A program made the translations under genes and the position numbers. From Gammaproteobacteria bacterium (GTDB lineage Bacteria > Pseudomonadota > Gammaproteobacteria > Pseudomonadales > Azotimanducaceae), in the NCBI GenBank assembly GCA_027295975.1, contig JAPUJX010000014.1:1-6017 (forward strand): 6,017 bases of DNA, given 5' to 3'. The first letter of the stretch is position 1, and every line of letters starts with the position of its first letter. Shown here piece by piece: positions 1 to 5,241 of this stretch. A model generated the notes under the pieces. That model had not been told where the DNA came from. It made no database searches and saw only the letters and a program-made list of their open reading frames with translations.

Positions 1-304
1 CGAGGACGGCAACTGGAACGGCCGGGTCGTCTCGCTGCTCGAAAGCCAGGGCACGTTGTATGTCGCAGCCAATCACTGGCCACGAGCCTGGTACCACAAC
101 GCGCTAGATCGACCGGAGGTCAAAGCTACGATCGAAGGTGAAGAGGCCAATTATCTTGCGGTGCCGGTAAGCGACGAAGAGCACGACCGCCTGATGGCGG
201 GGAACCCCCAGGGCATCGTGTTCAAGTTCCTTACCGGATTCCCGCCGCGGTACTTCGTGCGCCTGGCTCAACGCCGTGGCGGGGCTCTGGGCTTGTCGGC
301 TTAG
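1..304 (+). CDS. C-terminal part of a nitroreductase/quinone-reductase-like (DUF385-type) split-barrel protein
   Basis: The reading frame is open from base 2 to a TAG at 302-304, so the gene starts left of the window and only about 100 C-terminal residues are seen. The visible part has the look of the deazaflavin/flavin-dependent nitroreductase (DUF385, split beta-barrel) family: a strand ending in LYVAANHW, then the AWYHNALDRPEV block (compare the family's 'AWYHNL..NPEV' pattern), an acidic strand, and a helix with the EEHDRL motif. Members are small flavin or F420 binding oxidoreductases acting on quinones or nitro compounds. The cofactor cannot be decided because the N-terminal binding half is missing. 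A TTG at 56 could serve as a start, but the frame continues upstream with family-like sequence (VVSLLESQG), so it is not taken as the true start. The gene converges with the minus-strand carrier gene. The family call rests on one conserved block and is moderate. Confidence 0.55.
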   Translation, partial: EDGNWNGRVVSLLESQGTLYVAANHWPRAWYHNALDRPEVKATIEGEEANYLAVPVSDEEHDRLMAGNPQGIVFKFLTGFPPRYFVRLAQRRGGALGLSA

Positions 305-389
305 GGCGCCTCTAAGTCACTGAAACCGAAAAGTTAGAGATTCTGGCCTCGGAGGCGACAGAGACGAGGAAGCTGCCGGACCGACAACC

Positions 390-413
390 GAGCGGCGGCC
401 TTGACCGCCGTTC
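390..413. repeat. GC-rich hairpin, 9-bp stem
   Basis: GAGCGGCGG (390-398) pairs with CCGCCGTTC (405-413) around a six-base loop CCTTGA, with one G-T wobble. The stem is strong but has no T-run on either strand, so it is not a classical intrinsic terminator. It lies between two convergent genes, where a bidirectional RNA 3' structure or a Rho-dependent end would be reasonable. Confidence 0.45.
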
Positions 414-444
414 CGGCTTGGCTCAATACTGGTGCCGTTCCGGC
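407..444. repeat. 11-bp direct repeat pair GCCGTTCCGGC
   Basis: The identical 11-mer GCCGTTCCGGC occurs at 407-417 and again at 434-444, 27 bases apart start to start. The second copy is also part of a longer-range inverted repeat: CTGCCGGA at 373-380 is the exact reverse complement of TCCGGCAG at 439-446. The first copy overlaps the 3' arm of the hairpin at 390-413, so two alternative foldings of this stretch are possible. Function unknown. Confidence 0.4.
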
Positions 445-568
445 AGACGTATGCGTTGGCCAGCTGCTGCGCCTGAAAGGCCCGACAAGAGTTTCATCAA
501 CGGTGATGGAACAAAAATATGATCTATCAGGGAAAACCAAATTGCCGCAAAACTCCTGGGAGACCGCG

Positions 569-2062
569 TTACGCTGCTTCCTTCCTCTTGCGCACATCCT
601 TGACCACACCAATACCTATCGCCACCACCAGAAACCCGATGGGCAATCCCGTAACGATGGAAGCGGCTTGCAGTGCGGTCACTCCTCCTACGTATATCAG
701 CAGGCCGGTAACAATTCCGAGCAGCACCCCCCAGGTCACTTTCTTCAGAGCCGGGATGTTCGCATCGTCGTGTTTCAGCAACGTGCAGATGACAAGGGTC
801 GCGGAATCAATTGAAGTCACCAACCAGGTAAACAGCAGAAATGTGATCACCAGCACGAGCGGAAACACCAGGACGCCCAGCCGACGCACGACAGCCACGG
901 TACCAACAGCGTAGTCGGCGTTTACCTGGTCGACGATACTCGCTTGCCCGGTCAACTCACCATGTAAGGCCAGACCTCCAAACACGGACATCCAGACTAT
1001 GACACTGAGTGTGGGGACCAGCATTACCCCCAACACGAACTCACGTACGGTTCGTCCCCGCGAGATTCGTGCGATAAACAACCCGACAAACGGTGTCCAG
1101 GCGAGCCACCAACCCCAGTAGAAGACTGTCCACGCCCCCTGCCAGTTCTGCCCTGCGGCATTGTTGGCTGTCCAGAAACCCATCGGGATCACGCTTGTCG
1201 CATAGTCTCCGAGAGAGGTAACAACAAACCCCAACAGGAATGCCGTTGGCCCCACGATCAGGATTGTCACCAGCAGCAGCGCACTCAGCCACACGTTGAT
1301 TTCGCTCAATCGCCGAATGCCGCGTGATACGCCGGATATAACGGACAAAATACCGAGCCCGACGACCAGGGCGACAATAATCAACTGGTTGGTTGTATTG
1401 ATTGCAATTCCAGACAGTTCGCTCATTGCCGCGTTCATGCCCGCTACCGCCAGGCCAATGGAAGTGGCGACACCGAATACCGTACCAATGACACCAATGA
1501 GGTCTACGACCGCTCCAGGCCAGCCATTCACATGTTCGCCGAGAAGCGGGTAAAGTGCCGAGCGCAATGCCAGCGGTTGCCCGCGGCGATAGGCAAAATA
1601 CGCTATGCCGAGTCCCGTCAAAACGTACAACCCCCAACCATGCAGCCCCCAGTGAAAGATGGTTACCCGTACCGCCACCTGAGCCGCATGTGCGGAAAAC
1701 GGTTCAGCGCCAATCATTTCCAGATGTGGATTACCTTGAAAGTGGGTAATCGGCTCCGAGGTCGCCCAATAAAGCACACCCGAGGCGAGACCGGCGCTGA
1801 ACAACATCGCAAACCAGGCGATATTCGTGAACTCCGGACGGTCATCGTCATGCCCGAGGCGAACGTTGAAGCGTGGGTCGATTCCTATCCATAACGTGAG
1901 CAACAGGCACAAGCTCGTCACCCCGGTGAAAAACCAGTCAAAGGTGACGACGACGTAGTCTTTCGCCTGGATGAATACGGAGCTGGCAACCTCGAGGTTA
2001 GTAGCCGTTCCCACGACGAAAACGCCGATTATCAGCAAAGCCGTCCACTCTCTTTTCGTCAT
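569..2062 (-). CDS. BCCT-family (betaine/choline/carnitine) transporter
   Basis: This 497-residue inner-membrane carrier has about 12 hydrophobic segments. It carries the BCCT signature in the eighth helix (WTVFYWGWW, residues 311-319, then W322), followed by ARISRGRTVREF (331-342). The aromatic substrate box aligns with BetP: W138, W143 and Y146 in helix 4 (BetP W189, W194, Y197 from memory) and W319, W322 in helix 8. Helix 10 has TSIDSATLV (416-424), matching the T-S pair of the BetP Na2 sodium site, so sodium coupling is likely. Helix 3 reads GLASG (91-95) instead of BetP's GMGIG. The tails are short, with only about 10 residues after the last helix, so a BetP-type osmosensing C-terminal extension is absent. 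The ATG overlaps the betA stop by 4 bp, and GGAG stands 5 bases upstream. With betA next door, choline is the most likely substrate. Betaine or carnitine remain possible. Confidence 0.93.
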   Translation of the reverse strand: MTKREWTALLIIGVFVVGTATNLEVASSVFIQAKDYVVVTFDWFFTGVTSLCLLLTLWIGIDPRFNVRLGHDDDRPEFTNIAWFAMLFSAGLASGVLYWATSEPITHFQGNPHLEMIGAEPFSAHAAQVAVRVTIFHWGLHGWGLYVLTGLGIAYFAYRRGQPLALRSALYPLLGEHVNGWPGAVVDLIGVIGTVFGVATSIGLAVAGMNAAMSELSGIAINTTNQLIIVALVVGLGILSVISGVSRGIRRLSEINVWLSALLLVTILIVGPTAFLLGFVVTSLGDYATSVIPMGFWTANNAAGQNWQGAWTVFYWGWWLAWTPFVGLFIARISRGRTVREFVLGVMLVPTLSVIVWMSVFGGLALHGELTGQASIVDQVNADYAVGTVAVVRRLGVLVFPLVLVITFLLFTWLVTSIDSATLVICTLLKHDDANIPALKKVTWGVLLGIVTGLLIYVGGVTALQAASIVTGLPIGFLVVAIGIGVVKDVRKRKEAA

Positions 2063-2071
2063 CGTGTCTCC
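2059..2071 (-). promoter_or_regulatory. ATGA translational-coupling junction with Shine-Dalgarno GGAG
   Basis: On the minus strand, betA ends with TGA (2061-2059) inside the ATG (2062-2060) of the carrier gene, giving ATGA. A GGAG at 2071-2068, still inside betA, sits five bases before the carrier start. This fixes the carrier start and implies that both proteins are made from one mRNA with coupled translation. Confidence 0.8.
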
Positions 2072-3750
2072 AAGGTAACCGGCCGCTGCCTTTTGAAAGA
2101 TTCGGGGTCTGTATAAAATGGCTCCGGTTGTGGGGCCAGTCGTCGACCCTTTATGGCATCCGCGGTTTTTTCGGCAAGCATGATCGTAGGCGCGTTCAGG
2201 TTCCCGTTGGTAATGTGTGGAAATACCGACGCATCCACAACGCGTAAGTTTTCGATTCCATGCACGCGGCAGGTGTGATCAACCACATCATCCGCACCGC
2301 GACCCATTCGACAAGTGCCGCAAGGGTGGTAGGCACTCTGAGCGACATCGCGCACGAACGCGTCAATGGCCGAGTCGCTATCGATGCCGCTACCAGGAGA
2401 CAGTTCCTCACCACGGTAATTATCGAAAGCAGGTTGTGAGAAAATCTCTCTCGCATGCCGGACGGCGCTGCGAAAAACCTGCCAGTCCTGGTCGTCGGAC
2501 ATGTAGTTGAATCGAATCACGGGGGGCTGTGCCGGGTCGCCCGAACGCAACCGTATTTCACCCCGACTCGGACTCAACATCGGACCGACGTGCACCTGAT
2601 AGCCACCGATTCGCGTCCGATTCGTACCGTCATAAGCAACGGCAGCCGGGAGAAAGTGAAACTGGATGTCGGGCCACGCCACGCCCGCTTTGCTTCGGAT
2701 AAATCCACCGACCTCAAAATGGTTGGTGTTACCAAGCCCTGTGCGCGTCAACAACCACTGAACCCCAATTATCCCTTTGCCACTCGGGTGCAGCCACTTG
2801 TTCAAGGAAACCGATTTGCTGCTGCATGCCTGCTGGAAGTATATCTCCAGGTGGTCCATCAAGTTCTGACCCACCCCGGGGAGCACGTGCACCGGAGAAA
2901 TCCGGTGAGCGGCAAATTCCGCTTCCGGTCCGATTCCGGATAACAGAAGCAACTGCGGAGAGCCGATGGCACCTGCCGCAAGCAGAACTTCCCGGCGAGC
3001 CGTGAATTCGATCCGGGATCCTCTCACCCGACAGCAGACTCCCAATGCGCGCTTACCAGCGAACGAAACACGATCAACGTTCGCATGCAACATGACGGTC
3101 AGATTGTCGCGTTGGAGAATCGGTGCGAGATATGCGCGAGCGGTGCTGCATCGCACGCCGTTCGCAACGTTCATCTCCAGATCGCCGAAACCTTCCTGTT
3201 GGTAACCGTTGAGGTCTTCACTGTGGGAGTATCCGGCTTCATCGGTTGCCCGAAGAAATACCTCGTACAACGGGTTGTCTCTGCGGCCGCGCACGACCGT
3301 CAGCGGCCCATCTTTCCCACGATAGGGATCAGCGTCATCCGCGAAAAGCGCCCGTTCGGCTTTTCTGAAGTACGGCAGAACGTCCGCATAACCCCAACCT
3401 TCGGCACCACCCTCCCGCCAACGATCAAAATCACACGGGTGACCACGGACATAAACCATGCCGTTGATGGAAGAAGAGCCACCCAGGACCTTGCCGCGCG
3501 GACAAGCCAATTGGCGATTCGCGAGTGCGGGCTCCGGTTCGCTCGCATAAAACCAGTTGAACCTTGCATCGTTCATAGGCAGAGAAAAGGCTGCGGGCAT
3601 GCGGATGAACGGGTGCCGATCGCTGCCTCCGGCTTCGAGCAGCAACACGGATATGTGTTCGTCTTCGCTCAGGCGGTTAGCGAGAACACAACCGGCGGAG
3701 CCAGCCCCAACAATGATGTAGTCATAGGTATCCAAGCGGATAGAGTCCAT
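2059..3750 (-). CDS. betA: Choline dehydrogenase (GMC oxidoreductase)
   Basis: A 563-residue FAD-dependent, usually membrane-associated enzyme that oxidises choline to betaine aldehyde and can take it on to glycine betaine. E. coli BetA is about 556 residues. The N-terminal FAD-binding motif is GAGSAG (15-20), with the acidic ribose-binding end LLLEAGG (36-42). GMC signature 1 lies at GKVLGGSSSINGMVY (86-100) and signature 2 at GAIGSPQLLLLSGIG (260-274). The catalytic pair is H475 in AYHPCGTCRMG and N519 in GNLNAPTIM, 44 residues apart, the same spacing as H466/N510 of choline oxidase. BetA-typical blocks include DLNGYQQEGFG (179-189), NHFEVGGFIRS (343-353) and FNYMSDDQDWQ (414-424), which separates it from general alcohol-type GMC enzymes. 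The ATG is the first usable start, because an in-frame TAA lies three codons upstream. The ribosome site (AAGAA) is weak. It is transcribed ahead of the BCCT carrier. No betB or betI is in the window. Confidence 0.93.
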   Translation of the reverse strand: MDSIRLDTYDYIIVGAGSAGCVLANRLSEDEHISVLLLEAGGSDRHPFIRMPAAFSLPMNDARFNWFYASEPEPALANRQLACPRGKVLGGSSSINGMVYVRGHPCDFDRWREGGAEGWGYADVLPYFRKAERALFADDADPYRGKDGPLTVVRGRRDNPLYEVFLRATDEAGYSHSEDLNGYQQEGFGDLEMNVANGVRCSTARAYLAPILQRDNLTVMLHANVDRVSFAGKRALGVCCRVRGSRIEFTARREVLLAAGAIGSPQLLLLSGIGPEAEFAAHRISPVHVLPGVGQNLMDHLEIYFQQACSSKSVSLNKWLHPSGKGIIGVQWLLTRTGLGNTNHFEVGGFIRSKAGVAWPDIQFHFLPAAVAYDGTNRTRIGGYQVHVGPMLSPSRGEIRLRSGDPAQPPVIRFNYMSDDQDWQVFRSAVRHAREIFSQPAFDNYRGEELSPGSGIDSDSAIDAFVRDVAQSAYHPCGTCRMGRGADDVVDHTCRVHGIENLRVVDASVFPHITNGNLNAPTIMLAEKTADAIKGRRLAPQPEPFYTDPESFKRQRPVTLETR

Positions 3751-3774
3751 CGGTTCTTAGAATACAGTACTTCG

Positions 3775-3805
3775 ATTGTATGATTTCCACGGCGGCACTG
3801 ACCAA
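3775..3805 (-). promoter_or_regulatory. Candidate sigma-70 promoter for betA
   Basis: On the minus strand TACAAT (3780-3775) is one base from the consensus -10. TTGGTC (3805-3800) is a possible -35, with a long 19-base spacer. It would place the RNA start about 18 bases before the betA ATG. It lies in the 80-bp gap after the MsrQ-like gene, so betA may have its own promoter, read-through from upstream, or both. No clear BetI-like palindrome is seen here. Confidence 0.3.
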
Positions 3806-3830
3806 TTTCGATGTGTATGCCTGTCCATGC

Positions 3831-4439
3831 TCAGACAATGTTGGTTGACCTCCCAGGCGCCGCGATATGCTTCAACTTCCAGATACGATAGCCTTCAATC
3901 GCACCAAGCAGTGAGAGGTGTGCAATTGCCGGACCGCGATTGAAAGCGACGAGCACCCAATGCACGAACAGGAGGATCGCCGCGGCATAAATGAACCTAT
4001 GCAATTTTTTCCACCTGTGTTTCAACCAGCGCACGGAGCGATCGTTACTGGTCGCTGCAAGGATCAGAAAAATGAAAAGCGCAACCCAGCCCGTCCAGTA
4101 ATCCGGCAGCTTTGCATCATCGAGAATATCCAACCACCATCCGGTTTTTTCGAGATAGACCAGGGTATGTAAGGCAGCATAGGCAAAACTGGCGACACCG
4201 AGGTAACGCCGGTTTTTTTTCAACCAGCGGGGAAACGCCTTGTCTGGAAACATCAACAGCAGCGGCGTCGCCAGCAACGCGAGAATGAGCAACCGCGCAG
4301 ACATTTCACCCGAGGCTTGAACAACCTCACCATAGAACAAGCGTCCCTGGCGGTAGCCGGTGACGGTGGCAATAAACGGAAAACCGAGCACTGCCCAGAA
4401 AAAATATCTGGACCGTACAAACTGCAGCACAACGTTCAT
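3831..4439 (-). CDS. Ferric-reductase-like transmembrane haem protein (MsrQ/YedZ-like)
   Basis: About 202 residues with six hydrophobic segments (roughly 12-28, 46-63, 79-96, 114-130, 148-166, 170-185), the layout and length of the MsrQ/YedZ branch of the ferric-reductase-like domain family. These proteins hold b-type haem in the inner membrane and pass electrons; MsrQ feeds the periplasmic methionine sulfoxide reductase MsrP. Three histidines sit at expected places: H91 (AALHTLVYL), H147 (KKLHRFIY) and H160 (FVHWVL). The 13-residue spacing of the last two equals that of E. coli MsrQ H151/H164 (from memory). The RRYLG entry to helix 3 is also typical. No msrP is visible, so the partner is unknown. 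Starts at GTG 4451, ATG 4445 and ATG 4439 are possible; 4439 is chosen because a GGA lies five bases before it, although the site is weak. TGA is at 3833-3831. It is on the same strand as betA, 80 bp upstream. Confidence 0.8.
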   Translation of the reverse strand: MNVVLQFVRSRYFFWAVLGFPFIATVTGYRQGRLFYGEVVQASGEMSARLLILALLATPLLLMFPDKAFPRWLKKNRRYLGVASFAYAALHTLVYLEKTGWWLDILDDAKLPDYWTGWVALFIFLILAATSNDRSVRWLKHRWKKLHRFIYAAAILLFVHWVLVAFNRGPAIAHLSLLGAIEGYRIWKLKHIAAPGRSTNIV

Positions 4440-4516
4440 TGGCATCCGCACAAGGAAATTCTAAAACGCGCATGTTCTCAAAAACCTGCAGGAAGTGCAG
4501 ATTCTCCGGTGATCTT

Positions 4517-4556
4517 GTTTGACCGCTGGAAAGCCCCTGCTCTAGTATCGTCAAAC
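4517..4556. repeat. Perfect 7-bp inverted repeat bracketing a promoter
   Basis: GTTTGAC (4517-4523) and GTCAAAC (4550-4556) are exact reverse complements, 33 bases apart start to start, or about three helical turns. The left arm overlaps the predicted -35 and the right arm the predicted RNA start of the helix-hairpin-helix gene. The geometry would suit two half-sites on one DNA face. It may also be chance. Confidence 0.35.
4519..4548 (+). promoter_or_regulatory. Candidate sigma-70 promoter for the helix-hairpin-helix gene
   Basis: TTGACC (4519-4524) matches five of six -35 bases and TAGTAT (4543-4548) four of six -10 bases, with an 18-base spacer. The predicted RNA start near 4555 gives a leader of about 28 bases before the ATG at 4583. 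This is the best promoter match in the divergent gap between the MsrQ-like gene and the helix-hairpin-helix gene. Confidence 0.45.
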
Positions 4557-4582
4557 CCGCCCATCAATCCTCGAGATTTAAT

Positions 4583-5020
4583 ATGTCTTATCGTAAGTAC
4601 ATCGGCATTCTAATGGCTGCTACATCTTTTGTGGGCTCGGCTGCCGCCGACCCTCTCCTGAACGCCAACTCCGCAAGCGCGGAGGAACTTGCGGGGGTTT
4701 CGGTGTTGAGCGAAAGTATCGCTTCCGCGATCACCGCCGGGCGGCCCTTTGCAACAATCGGTGACCTGAACATGTTACTGAGCAAGTCCATGAGTGGCGC
4801 AGAAACAGAATTGCTTTACCGGGAACTGTTTATTCCGATCAACTTGAACGCCGCGTCTCGCGAAGACATCCTGTTGATTCCCGGAGTGGGCCGGCGTATG
4901 GCGCACGAGTTCGAGGAATACCGACCGTATTCGAGCATGGAGCAATTCAGACGTGAAATTGGCAAATACGTCGATGAGGAGGAAGTAGCGCGCCTCGAAA
5001 TGTATGTCGCCATCGACTGA
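4583..5020 (+). CDS. Exported protein with tandem helix-hairpin-helix (ComEA-like) units
   Basis: This 145-residue protein starts with a signal peptide: basic MSYRKY, a hydrophobic core, and a likely cleavage after AAA (20-22), so it should act in the periplasm. The mature part holds two related units. The second is clear: [18 protein letters not shown] (86-103) has the classic ComEA-type 'LN.A..E.L..IPGVG' lead-in and hairpin, followed by [18 protein letters not shown] (113-130). The first ([17 protein letters not shown], 26-42, then [13 protein letters not shown]) keeps the pattern but has lost the PGxG hairpin (AGVSVL instead). ComEA binds incoming DNA during transformation. The acidic composition of this protein and the degenerate first hairpin make DNA uptake uncertain, and no other competence gene is present. 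The ATG is chosen for the signal peptide that follows; only a weak GAG ribosome site precedes it. It is divergent from the MsrQ-like gene. Confidence 0.82.
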   Translation: MSYRKYIGILMAATSFVGSAAADPLLNANSASAEELAGVSVLSESIASAITAGRPFATIGDLNMLLSKSMSGAETELLYRELFIPINLNAASREDILLIPGVGRRMAHEFEEYRPYSSMEQFRREIGKYVDEEEVARLEMYVAID

Positions 5021-5241
5021 CTATCCAGCAACTCCGTTTCGTTGCTCACAGGGAGGTGTTGTCGCCGTCACCCCATATTGGATGTCAGCTCCCGATAAAA
5101 GGGGTCAGCACGTTGGTTGCCATTGGTTCCTTCCCGCAGGCGCGCTTCGGCGATTGTAGCGCAATGACCTTGAAGGTACTCTGCAACGCTCCATCACAAT
5201 TCACCCGGCGAATGTCTTTCTCCGACCCATGGAATATGACA
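5021..5241. other. Spacer before the carboxylesterase gene
   Basis: These 221 bases hold no convincing gene. They contain a 10-bp-spaced direct repeat of TTGGTT (5113-5118, 5123-5128), a short palindrome ACCTTGAAGGT (5167-5177) and weak promoter-like pairs, such as TTGTAG (5154-5159) with TACTCT (5177-5182). An AGGGAGGTG at 5050-5058 looks like a strong ribosome site but has no start codon at a usable distance. The esterase frame stays open through the whole spacer, but the translated sequence shows no domain features. Confidence 0.5.
5027..5046 (+). terminator. Weak hairpin after the helix-hairpin-helix gene
   Basis: AGCAAC (5027-5032) pairs with GTTGCT (5041-5046) around an eight-base loop, seven bases after the stop. 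There is no T-run behind it, so termination activity is doubtful. It is the only stem placed right for the end of this gene. Confidence 0.22.

Larger units (their letters stand above)
305..568. other. Non-coding gap between convergent genes
   Basis: These 264 bases separate the stop of the left-edge gene from the stop of the BCCT carrier gene. No frame here looks like a real protein. The short open frames that enter it continue antisense through the carrier gene. Directly after the first stop there is a 6-bp inverted repeat (CTCTAA 310-315 with TTAGAG 334-339, 18-base loop). Further on lie a GC-rich hairpin and a direct repeat, listed separately, and a small stem (CATCA/TGATG, about 494-507). 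None is followed by a convincing T-run in either direction, so transcript ends for the two converging genes cannot be placed with confidence. Confidence 0.6.

Noticed and set aside
554..563. CTCC/GGAG stem followed by TTTT on the minus strand after the carrier gene
   Set aside because: The four-base stem with a two-base loop is too short to act as an intrinsic terminator.
401..914. Two plus-strand open frames entering the 3' end of the BCCT gene
   Set aside because: Both overlap the carrier gene antisense for most of their length, have no family features and lack ribosome sites.
1041..1637. 198-codon minus-strand frame inside the carrier gene
   Set aside because: It is an out-of-frame reading of the same strand with unnatural composition (many Arg, Cys, Trp); the BCCT frame is certain.
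3085..3783. 232-codon plus-strand open frame
   Set aside because: It lies entirely antisense to the 5' half of betA, whose protein has every family motif. The translated frame has no recognisable domain and is a shadow.
3751..3830. BetI-type operator upstream of betA
   Set aside because: No clear palindrome resembling known BetI sites; only short chance matches such as AGTACT.
5082..5159. Small plus-strand open frame starting MSAPDKRG
   Set aside because: Only about 25 codons, no ribosome site at a usable distance (the GGAGG is 25 bases upstream), and no recognisable features.
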